Assembly (NCBI GenBank): GCA_003556955.1
Contig: PWQB01000307.1
Coordinates: 1 to 10,027, forward strand
Direction: 5' to 3'
Source: Nostocaceae cyanobacterium CSSed10_463m
GTDB lineage: Bacteria > Cyanobacteriota > Cyanobacteriia > Cyanobacteriales > Nostocaceae
DNA length: 10,027 nucleotides
Every line of letters starts with the position of its first letter. The stretch's first letter is position 1. The position numbers and the translations under genes are program-made. Shown here piece after piece: positions 1-6,356 of this stretch. The notes below the pieces were generated by a model that saw only the letters and a program-made list of their open reading frames with translations, made no database searches and was not told where the DNA came from.

Positions 1-66
1 AGTAGGAGTCCGGACTCGACCGCGATCGCTTGGTTTAATGAAGTTAGAAATAAATGCTATAGACAT
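1..66 (-). CDS. NHLM/NHLP-type peptidase-containing ABC exporter, N-terminal fragment
   Basis: Only the first 22 codons are in the window; the gene continues past the left edge. It starts with ATG at 66, six bases after the stop of the HlyD-like gene, so the two are almost certainly co-translated. The visible peptide ends in KPSDRGRVRTPT. The R-V-R/K-T-P-T segment is what normally precedes the catalytic-Cys motif (LQMEAVECGAA) of the N-terminal C39 peptidase domain in NHLP-family peptidase/permease/ATPase exporters. Such proteins cut leaders after double Gly and export the core peptide. Peptidase, membrane and ATPase domains are all outside the window, so the call rests on this short match plus the position next to its usual HlyD partner. 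A HIP1 octamer (22-29) lies inside the coding sequence. Confidence 0.82.
   Translation of the reverse strand, partial: MSIAFISNFIKPSDRGRVRTPT
22..29. repeat. HIP1 octamer GCGATCGC (one of six)
   Basis: GCGATCGC occurs here and at 2726-2733, 3434-3441, 4342-4349, 8450-8457 and 8496-8503. This palindrome is strongly over-represented in many cyanobacterial genomes. All six copies lie inside coding sequence, so they are a taxonomic marker, not operators. Confidence 0.9.
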
Positions 67-72
67 AATCTG

Positions 73-1695
73 CTAATAAATCCCCGTAATCGACCTAAAA
101 ATCGGAATAACGTAGGCTATTGGTGCTATTTCTCCTACTTTTACCCGAACTTGTACGGTAGTTCCTGGAGACAGTTGGATGTTAGGGCCTGTGGAGGAAG
201 ACCATTGATAGCCACTGTTTGTATCGGCGGTTTGCAATTGGGCAAACACTTGTACAGGGGCATTACCACCGCCTGATACTAAATTTTGAGCCAGATTTTC
301 AGCCAGATTTTGGTTACCGATCATGGTTGACATATCTTGCACTGTTACGGGGAAAGGTGTCACAGTTTGTACCTTGCCTAAAATACCTCCAAATCGTTCT
401 CGCTTGACTAAACTGGGGGTGACTTGAACTTCCATTCCCTCTTTAACTTGTTTGCCATCTTTATCAGCAAAGTAGATGACGCTCATGAGTTTGGCATCAG
501 TACCTTGAGAATTAATTGCTCCCAGGCGAGATCCTCCTGAGACTATTTGCCCTGGAACCACTGATAATTCTAGAATTTTGCCATCATAATCACTGACGAT
601 TTTGCTTTTTAATTCTATTTCGCTTTCTAATTGAGCTATTCTTCTTCTGACATCTGCAATATTATTGTTTCTATTAATCTGAACTTCTAATTCGTCTTGC
701 TCTAACTTGGCTAGTTGACTATTAATTTCTTGCAATTTGCTATTTAGCTCGTCGATTGTATTCAGGCTTTGTTGGTATTGCCTTTCAAGATCAACCTGTT
801 TTACCTGAATTTCTTGCAGTTGCACGTTGAGTTGGTTACTTTGGTTAATACTGTCTAAATACAGTCGTTCTGTATTTACCTGCTCTAGTTCTAGTTGTTT
901 TTGTTGGGCTTCGAGATCAGACAATTGGGCTAGACTATCAAAGTATTCTCTTTGAGCGCCTAACATTACATCAGCACTGACGATTTTTTGCTCATACAAT
1001 CCGCGACGAGCATCTAGCTGGGTTTGTAGTTCTGGTAGTAATTTATTAATTTGTGCTACACGCTCATCAAGACCTTCTCGTTTTTGGGTAATGGAATCGA
1101 AACTTCTTTGACGCAAGCTTGGTAAAACTTTTTGGTCGTTACGCAGTCTTCTTTCAATCACTTCACGACTTTGCTTAAGTAGGATCAAGTTTTGTTGGCG
1201 TAAGGTGGGGATGATCGACTCTCGTTCTAAACTAGCTTTGAGGCTAGCTTGTTGTTTGGCTAGATTGGCTCTTTGTGAAGCCACACTTCTTTGGAGGGCT
1301 GAATTGCTATCTTGTGCTTGAGTTAATAATTCTGCTAACTTATTCTTTTCTTGCTGGAGTTGGTGTTCTAGTCCAGGTTGGCTAATTAGTCCGATGATGT
1401 CTCCTTGTTTGATCTGATCTCCAGATTGAACGTTGAGTTTGATGACTGTCCCATCACTAGGTGCTTGAAATTGAACGACGCTGCGAGGATAAAGCAAAAC
1501 GCCTTGTCCATTAACTGTGAGGGGAAGCCGACCAACGACACTCCAAATTGCGCCGACTGCAACCAAAGACCCCAATCCGGCTAGTGGTAACCAAGCTCTG
1601 GGATTCACCACATTCATGAGCTGGTCTAGTCTTTCTGGTGAGGATAGGCGTTCTAAAGATTCCTCTCGAAATAGTTTTTTGGATGAATCTGACAT
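73..1695 (-). CDS. HlyD-like secretion protein of the NHLM bacteriocin export system
   Basis: This is a periplasmic adaptor (membrane fusion) protein expected to work with the ABC exporter encoded directly downstream. A cytoplasmic N-terminus is followed by one transmembrane segment (about residues 35-55). Next comes the first half of a biotinyl-lipoyl-like barrel (about 72-104, with DGTVIKLNVQSGDQIKQGD), then a long Gln/Leu/Glu-rich coiled coil (about 108-370). The second barrel half follows (about 373-400, with VVPGQIVSGG), then a beta-rich C-terminal domain ending in PIFRSITGIY. The 540-residue length and the conserved C-terminal part match the NHLM system secretion protein group rather than generic type I secretion adaptors. 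The ATG at 1695 directly precedes a polar N-terminus; only a weak AGTGAG (1705-1710) serves as ribosome site. The gene lies 38 bp after the CNBD gene and 6 bp before the exporter, consistent with one operon. Confidence 0.9.
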   Translation of the reverse strand: MSDSSKKLFREESLERLSSPERLDQLMNVVNPRAWLPLAGLGSLVAVGAIWSVVGRLPLTVNGQGVLLYPRSVVQFQAPSDGTVIKLNVQSGDQIKQGDIIGLISQPGLEHQLQQEKNKLAELLTQAQDSNSALQRSVASQRANLAKQQASLKASLERESIIPTLRQQNLILLKQSREVIERRLRNDQKVLPSLRQRSFDSITQKREGLDERVAQINKLLPELQTQLDARRGLYEQKIVSADVMLGAQREYFDSLAQLSDLEAQQKQLELEQVNTERLYLDSINQSNQLNVQLQEIQVKQVDLERQYQQSLNTIDELNSKLQEINSQLAKLEQDELEVQINRNNNIADVRRRIAQLESEIELKSKIVSDYDGKILELSVVPGQIVSGGSRLGAINSQGTDAKLMSVIYFADKDGKQVKEGMEVQVTPSLVKRERFGGILGKVQTVTPFPVTVQDMSTMIGNQNLAENLAQNLVSGGGNAPVQVFAQLQTADTNSGYQWSSSTGPNIQLSPGTTVQVRVKVGEIAPIAYVIPIFRSITGIY

Positions 1696-1733
1696 AACAA
1701 TTAACTCACTGATGATTTATGCTTGCTCAAGGT

Positions 1734-2840
1734 TTAACTGACTTTTAATCGTTTGAGCATCCAGTCAAATCTGGCTCCGCCCAGAGTGAGGTTATCCATG
1801 ACCTCTAAATCAAGCTCGTCTTCATAAGCGGCTTCTAGGTCTAGGCTTTGCCCGATTTGATAACGACTGCGCCCGTATCCTAAACGGCTAATTAGCCCTT
1901 GTAATCTCCCTGAAATTAACATGGAAACAACGCGATAGAAGCGGGCGGATGTGCCTATATCCTGCTGTAATTTGACTAGCAGTTGTTGTTCTGGAATTTT
2001 CAATAAGATGGAATTTTCTAAGGCTTTTAACGTACAGGTTGACATGGGGCTATCTAAGGTGATGGCTTCTCCTACAATTTCGCCTCTGTAGAGACGGATA
2101 ATTTCAGTTTCTAAAGATTCATCTGTTTGTTCATCACTTTCTAGGGCGCTGAAAAGGCTAACAAGTCTGTTAGGTTTTTCTTCTTGCACAAAAACCGCAA
2201 TTGCTCCTTGAAGGATAATGTAAAGATTTTCGATTTGCTGGCCATTGAGAATGAGAATTTCTTCGGCTGATATTTGTGCTAATCTGCCTACCCCTAGCAT
2301 CCAGTCCACATCGCTATCACTGAGTTCACCAAAAATTAATGGTACGTCTTCTAGAGGGGGAATTTGCCCTTTTTTCTGACGCACAAGATATTGGATGAGT
2401 CGCCCAAAACGATCTGAGAGTACAGTTGCTATTCCTTGATAAAGTCGGGATGCAAACCCGAAATCCTCTGCTATTTGCTCTTGGAGTATTTCATGGGGAA
2501 TGGACAGTAAGGTAGAGTTTTCTGTGGCTTTCACAGTCATGGCTGCTGGAGTTAGCTCGATTTGAGATATTTTTCCTATTATTTCTCCAGGAGAGAAATT
2601 GGCAATTTCTTGTTCTAAATCTTGATCTTCCTCCAGGGCAGCAAATACACGCCCTAACCTACCACCTTGATTTTGACTAATGCTTCCTGTGAGTTCGCCA
2701 CTAATAAGCAGGTATAAAAAATCAGGCGATCGCGCCTGATCAATTAACACATCTCCTGCTTGAATGTTTTCCATCTGTCCGTTTTGTTTCAGCCATTGGA
2801 TATCGCTATTACTTAAATGTTTGAGAAAAAGGTCGATCAT
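1734..2840 (-). CDS. Tandem cyclic-nucleotide-binding-fold (Crp-like effector domain) protein, probably ligand-degenerate
   Basis: This 368-residue protein has two Crp-type beta-roll domains, about residues 10-150 and 175-315, and no DNA-binding helix-turn-helix. Each carries the PGEIIG/RGEIVG turn and the following helix. The phosphate-binding cassette is damaged in both. In the first, the normal G-E is G89-K90 and the usual P-R is P98-A99. In the second, G257-E258 is kept but the Arg position is M266. Binding of cAMP or cGMP in the normal way is therefore doubtful; a structural or scaffold role is possible. Similar two-domain proteins accompany NHLM exporters in cyanobacteria, as far as I recall. 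The start is supported by AGGTG (2846-2850) five bases upstream of the ATG. It lies between the predicted peptidase gene (41 bp gap) and the HlyD-like gene. Its role in export is unknown. Confidence 0.8.
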   Translation of the reverse strand: MIDLFLKHLSNSDIQWLKQNGQMENIQAGDVLIDQARSPDFLYLLISGELTGSISQNQGGRLGRVFAALEEDQDLEQEIANFSPGEIIGKISQIELTPAAMTVKATENSTLLSIPHEILQEQIAEDFGFASRLYQGIATVLSDRFGRLIQYLVRQKKGQIPPLEDVPLIFGELSDSDVDWMLGVGRLAQISAEEILILNGQQIENLYIILQGAIAVFVQEEKPNRLVSLFSALESDEQTDESLETEIIRLYRGEIVGEAITLDSPMSTCTLKALENSILLKIPEQQLLVKLQQDIGTSARFYRVVSMLISGRLQGLISRLGYGRSRYQIGQSLDLEAAYEDELDLEVMDNLTLGGARFDWMLKRLKVS

Positions 2841-2881
2841 AATTTCACCTATTTAATCATCAATGTCTCAAGGGTTTTATT

Positions 2882-4063
2882 TCACAGGTTAGTGTTTTCA
2901 TCCCATTGAGAAATAAGTTGTTTGGCATCACTAAAGGCTGTTTCTATGTGAGATACTCCTTGTTCAGATGCTATTTCTTCTAGTCTGAGGGTTGTTAAAG
3001 CTATGAATATGGCTATTTCTTCCGATTTTATTCTTGCTAGCTTTTGAGACTTTTGCTCAAACTTTTCCAAATTTTCTGCTGCTGTTTTCACTAGCTTTTG
3101 TAAGACTTGAAACGCCCCTGGGGAAAGTGGCGGTTCGCCCCGATAATTTTCTAATCTGCCTCCTTGACGATAGGTAGGAAAAGCTTCTAAACCGACAAAA
3201 CGTAAAAACCAATCCGCTCGATAATTGCCGATAGCGCTGACGATACCACGATAATCTGCAATTAATTCGTCGAGGATGTTATTTCGCATCGAGCCGAACC
3301 AACGGCGCGTTACATAATGGGTGCATTCGTGTTCTAAACGAATTTTACCAGAGAGTTCTAACCATTGTTGTTCGTCTAGTCCTAACTCACTAGCTTTAAC
3401 GTTGCTATATGTGCCTTTACTCAGCAAAATAAAGCGATCGCGATATAGTTCTGGACGCTGAATTAAATTTTTAAACTCTACTGCCCAATTTAATTGATGA
3501 TTTTGGTGTTGATTTTTGTCAAGCCATTGTTGTTGATATTGCCGCACTCGATGCCAATTGTTATATCCGAATACAATGCAAGAACCCATTGATTCTGGAA
3601 TAGGCGTAGGTTCGTTACGTTTAGTTAAGGCTTGGACTAAGCTGATAAAATCTGGTCGGTTAGCTGCAACTATGACGGGAATTTCACCAGCTAAGGTGGG
3701 ATAAAGATACAGTTGCAGTTTTTCTGGTTGTTGTAAGGTTAACCCTGTGGACATCTGCATTTGCTCAGTTGATTCCCCTTTGCGAGTTGCGGCTCGATAT
3801 TCTGGGGTTTCGCTGATCCCAGCGACAATCGGAAACTGTAACTGAACCAAGTAAGGTTTCAAAGTTGCATAAGCCCCAATGCTATGAGACTCTTCGACAT
3901 ATTGTTTCCAGGTAGCAAGATAAGGTTCACAATGGTTTGGGTGTAAGTTTTCTAGCCGGGGAGGAGTAAAAATATTTTGATTGTAATTAAGCAGTTCCAG
4001 AGTTTCTGACTCACTGGCTCCATAAGCTGTCAAGGTATCGGCACACAATTGTAAAGAAGTCAT
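2882..4063 (-). CDS. Predicted gluzincin-like zinc metallopeptidase of the export operon (uncharacterised family)
   Basis: I do not recognise a characterised family; from memory it may belong to the DUF7005 group (unverified). With the start at 4063 it has 393 residues and no signal peptide. Residues 245-249 read HECTH, a textbook HExxH zinc-protease motif. It is followed after 16 residues by D-E-L-I-A-D (E266, D270), which resembles the NExxxD third-ligand helix of thermolysin-like gluzincins. The N-terminal two-thirds has no motif I know; the C-terminal 80 residues are helical and Lys/Glu-rich. The frame extends upstream to an ATG at 4174, but that would overlap the divergent gene's start codon and cover the promoter at 4097-4125, so M38 of the long frame is preferred. 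First gene of the export operon, it could process the leader, the core or the exporter; the substrate is unknown. Confidence 0.7.
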   Translation of the reverse strand: MTSLQLCADTLTAYGASESETLELLNYNQNIFTPPRLENLHPNHCEPYLATWKQYVEESHSIGAYATLKPYLVQLQFPIVAGISETPEYRAATRKGESTEQMQMSTGLTLQQPEKLQLYLYPTLAGEIPVIVAANRPDFISLVQALTKRNEPTPIPESMGSCIVFGYNNWHRVRQYQQQWLDKNQHQNHQLNWAVEFKNLIQRPELYRDRFILLSKGTYSNVKASELGLDEQQWLELSGKIRLEHECTHYVTRRWFGSMRNNILDELIADYRGIVSAIGNYRADWFLRFVGLEAFPTYRQGGRLENYRGEPPLSPGAFQVLQKLVKTAAENLEKFEQKSQKLARIKSEEIAIFIALTTLRLEEIASEQGVSHIETAFSDAKQLISQWDENTNL

Positions 4064-4096
4064 TGCTACCGCAAAGGCCAAAAAGGTATGTAAGAA

Positions 4097-4125
4097 ATTA
4101 TCATAAATCAAAAAGCTGTTGTAAA
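4097..4125 (-). promoter_or_regulatory. Predicted sigma70-type promoter of the export operon
   Basis: On the minus strand TTTACA (4120-4125) and GATAAT (4097-4102) are separated by exactly 17 bp. This gives a leader of about 27 nt before the ATG at 4063. It would drive the peptidase, CNBD, HlyD and exporter genes, and it argues against translation starting at 4174 or 4162. No strong Shine-Dalgarno sequence is visible before 4063. Confidence 0.6.
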
Positions 4126-4136
4126 ATATACTCTTA

Positions 4137-4142
4137 TATAAT
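4137..4142 (+). promoter_or_regulatory. Candidate -10 box of the ATPase/FHA-GAF operon
   Basis: A perfect TATAAT lies 30 bases upstream of the ATG at 4173. No good -35 hexamer is found 16-18 bp upstream, so an activator or an extended element may be needed. Its upstream side adjoins the opposing promoter (4097-4125), so the two operons may compete or be co-regulated from this short divergent region. No clear Shine-Dalgarno precedes 4173. Confidence 0.45.
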
Positions 4143-4172
4143 ATTTTTGTTACATTCTGCATAGTTAGCCCC

Positions 4173-4949
4173 ATGCCAAAAATTATTTCTATTCACTCTT
4201 ATCGTGGCGGTACTGGTAAATCTAATACCACAGCCAATCTTGCTGCTTTGGTTGCTCGTGAAGGAAATCGTGTTGGCATTATTGATACCGACCTTCCTTC
4301 TCCAGGGATTCATATTTTGTTTGGTTTAGCTGTTAAACAGGGCGATCGCACCCTAAACGATTTCCTCTGGGGTAAGAGTAAAATTAAGGATGCTGCCTAT
4401 GATGTTAGTCATGTCCTAGAAGAATACGAAACTCCCAATAGCAAGCTTTACTTAGTGCCTGCAAGTGTCAAAGTCAATGAAATTTCTCGGATATTAAGAG
4501 AAGGATTTGATACCGAATTGTTATTTTCAGGATATCAGCAGCTAATTAAGGATTTAAAATTAGATTATCTATTTGTGGATACTCATCCTGGTTTGAGTGA
4601 AGAAACGTTACTTTCTTTAGCAGTTTCTCAGGTTGTGCTATTGATATTACGACCAGATAGACAAGATTTTCAGGGAACTGTCGTGACTGTGGATGTGGCG
4701 CGGCGACTCAAAGTCCCTCAAATGTTTCTCATAGTTAATAAAGCTTTACCTGAATACGACTTTGAACAAATGCGCCAACAAGTCTCAGCCACCTACAATT
4801 TGCCTGTTTTGGGTATTTTACCTGACTCTCACGATATGCTGCGTTTAGCTAGTGAAGGGATATTTACGATTAAATATAGAAATCATCCCATTACTGACGT
4901 TATGCAAAACATGGCTAAACAGATTACCAACAAGGCAGTTAAAATTTAA
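4173..4949 (+). CDS. ParA/MinD-type ATPase with variant Walker A motif
   Basis: This 258-residue P-loop ATPase belongs to the SIMIBI class. The Walker A motif is R11-G-G-T-G-K-S17. The overall pattern is that of the deviant ParA/MinD motif (KGGxGKS/T), but the signature lysine is Arg. Residues 35-40 (GIIDTD) form the A' motif, DTHPG (136-140) is the Walker B/switch II region, and V-N-K (188-190) matches the base-contacting strand end. The length is that of a stand-alone MinD/Soj-like protein with no N-terminal DNA-binding domain, and no ParB-like partner is adjacent. Such ATPases usually form patterns on membrane or nucleoid to position protein complexes. It lies 32 bp upstream of the FHA-GAF gene and is divergent from the export operon, so a role in locating the exporter is an inference. 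Confidence 0.85.
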   Translation: MPKIISIHSYRGGTGKSNTTANLAALVAREGNRVGIIDTDLPSPGIHILFGLAVKQGDRTLNDFLWGKSKIKDAAYDVSHVLEEYETPNSKLYLVPASVKVNEISRILREGFDTELLFSGYQQLIKDLKLDYLFVDTHPGLSEETLLSLAVSQVVLLILRPDRQDFQGTVVTVDVARRLKVPQMFLIVNKALPEYDFEQMRQQVSATYNLPVLGILPDSHDMLRLASEGIFTIKYRNHPITDVMQNMAKQITNKAVKI

Positions 4950-4970
4950 ATTAATATCTCCAGAATATCT

Positions 4971-4975
4971 GAGGA
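4971..4975 (+). promoter_or_regulatory. Ribosome binding site fixing a GTG start
   Basis: GAGGA sits six bases before GTG at 4982. This is the best Shine-Dalgarno on this side of the window and supports the GTG as the true start of the FHA-GAF gene. The resulting N-terminus (SYLIYVPET) begins the first FHA strand. Confidence 0.7.
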
Positions 4976-4981
4976 ATTAAG

Positions 4982-6079
4982 GTGTCTTATTTAATCTACG
5001 TTCCTGAAACACCAAATGAAAGAGTTTATGAGTTGAAACCAGGAATCTACTCCATTGGTCGCCAAATAGATAACACTATTGTGCTACTAGAAGACACTGT
5101 ATCTCGTCACCATGCTCAGATTCATGTTACATCTGACGGCGTGACAATTAAGGATTGTGGCAGTAGCAATCATACTTTTGTTAATCAAGTCCAGGTGGAT
5201 GTCTGTCAACTGAATGAAGGTGATCAAGTTGTGTGTGGTACAGTCCCATTTAAATTTGTTCATCACCTGACAACATCCCAGTTAAAACCCATAGATGACA
5301 AAGAATTATTAGGTGACAATTTCAAACAAATTCCTCTCCCCCAAGTTGTAGATCAACTCCAGGATTTGGTGGGTAAGAAATCCAGGCATCAATCAACAAT
5401 CAACTTCACTACTGATAATAGTCAACAACATCTAGTTAACAAACTCAAAATTCTTTTAGAGGTCAGTAAACAACTTTGTTCGACTGACGAACCCGATCAA
5501 CTTCTCCACAAGATTCTCAATATGTTGTTTGAAATTTTGGAAATTGATCGGGCGGCGATTCTCTTAGTAGATGGAGAGTCTCAAGAAATAGAACCAAAAG
5601 CCGTCAAGTCACGAGAGGATATTCATTCTACTCAGGAGTTTTATAGTCGTAAAATTGTTAATCTTGCTTATGAAAGCGGGGATGCAATTATTAGTCAAGA
5701 TCCTCAAGGGGATCAGCGATTTCATGGTTCTGTCTCCATTCTTATAGATGGAATCGAGAATTGTATGTGTGTCCCCCTGAAAAACTATCAAGAAACTATC
5801 GGTGTCTTATACGTCGATAATTTATCTCCTTTTGTTCGTTATACCGAAGAAGATTTAGATTTTTTAAGTGCTTTGGCTAACCAAGCAGCAGCAGCCATTC
5901 ATTTGTATCGTGAATTTCACAAACGAGAACAGAAACTCAAACAACAAGTATTAGCATTGCAAATTCAAATTGACCAATCAAAAAGAGAAAGTGAAGTAGC
6001 TGAGATTGTCGGTGGTGAATATTTTCAAAAGTTACAGCAGAGGGCAGAGCAACTCAGGAACGACCAAGATTTTAGTTAA
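4982..6079 (+). CDS. FHA-GAF domain signalling protein
   Basis: An N-terminal FHA domain (about residues 3-95) shows the phosphothreonine-binding residues: G26-R27, S41-R42-H43-H44, and S62-N63-x-T65-x-x-N68. The Gly usual after N63 is His64. A linker of about 55 residues leads to a GAF domain (about 152-308, with AAILLVDGES, MCVPLKN and GVLYVDN). A coiled-coil tail (about 311-360) follows. There is no output domain: no kinase, cyclase or GGDEF module, although cyanobacterial FHA-GAF proteins often end in an adenylyl/guanylyl cyclase domain. It therefore probably acts by binding a Thr-phosphorylated partner, with the GAF domain sensing a small ligand or dimerising. Start is GTG with GAGGA at 4971-4975. 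It is cotranscribed with the ATPase gene, 32 bp upstream, and the two products plausibly work together. Confidence 0.85.
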   Translation: MSYLIYVPETPNERVYELKPGIYSIGRQIDNTIVLLEDTVSRHHAQIHVTSDGVTIKDCGSSNHTFVNQVQVDVCQLNEGDQVVCGTVPFKFVHHLTTSQLKPIDDKELLGDNFKQIPLPQVVDQLQDLVGKKSRHQSTINFTTDNSQQHLVNKLKILLEVSKQLCSTDEPDQLLHKILNMLFEILEIDRAAILLVDGESQEIEPKAVKSREDIHSTQEFYSRKIVNLAYESGDAIISQDPQGDQRFHGSVSILIDGIENCMCVPLKNYQETIGVLYVDNLSPFVRYTEEDLDFLSALANQAAAAIHLYREFHKREQKLKQQVLALQIQIDQSKRESEVAEIVGGEYFQKLQQRAEQLRNDQDFS

Positions 6080-6131
6080 AAAGATTTAGCTTAATTAAGA
6101 TACAGTGATTTGAAGCAATATATATGAAAAC

Positions 6132-6161
6132 CAGGGTATATGATTTAGTGCATATACCCTG
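6132..6161 (-). terminator. Hairpin between convergent genes, likely intrinsic terminator
   Basis: An 11-bp perfect stem (CAGGGTATATG at 6132-6142 pairing with 6151-6161) has an 8-nt loop. On the minus strand the stem is followed directly by GTTTTC, giving a short U-tract, so it best ends the precursor-peptide transcript. On the plus strand there is no T-run, but it lies about 50 bp after the FHA-GAF stop and could also stop that transcript. The rest of the short gap between 6080 and 6248 shows nothing gene-like. Confidence 0.6.
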
Positions 6162-6248
6162 TAGTTCTGAAACTATTTAATTATGATTTTGAGTAAATCT
6201 CTGAGTGATTCAGCACTAAACTAGCCTACAACCACTATAAAAAAAGAC

Positions 6249-6356
6249 TTACCAACCACCGATCTTAATTTTGATCTTGATGCTACTACTCACACGAACA
6301 AATCTACTAGCAACAGCTTCAAGGTCTTCGTTTGATAATTTTGCTTCTTCTACCTC
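6249..6356 (-). pseudogene. Truncated second Nif11-leader precursor (3' half only)
   Basis: In the frame shifted by -1 from the intact precursor, this stretch encodes VEEAKLSNEDLEAVASR followed by a core-like end SIKIKIKIGGW and TAA. The first 63 bases match the leader end of the intact gene at 56 positions (my count). The 5' two-thirds of the leader is missing, there is no ATG or plausible start, and homology begins at the stop codon of the intact gene. The Gly-Gly processing site is Ser-Arg through two G-to-A changes (GGTGGA to AGTAGA). It looks like a tandem paralogue partly deleted by recombination. Its core alternates Ile and Lys, unlike the Asn-Ile core of the intact gene, though both end in I-G-(G)-W. 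Expression would need a -1 shift or an unusual start, so it is called broken. Confidence 0.75.

Noticed and set aside
2721..2740. Inverted repeat ATCAGGC / GCCTGAT around a HIP1 core
   Set aside because: Lies inside the CNBD coding sequence and is explained by HIP1 abundance; no promoter is nearby.
1734..2840. Crp-family transcription factor
   Set aside because: No helix-turn-helix follows either beta-roll domain, and there are two such domains in tandem.
4064..4174. N-terminal extension of the peptidase (37 extra residues with a hydrophobic stretch)
   Set aside because: It overlaps the divergent gene's start codon and covers a 17-bp-spaced promoter; AT-rich promoter DNA easily yields such residues.
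4173..4949. Plasmid or chromosome partition ParA
   Set aside because: No ParB gene and no parS-like iterated sites nearby; the signature Lys is replaced by Arg.
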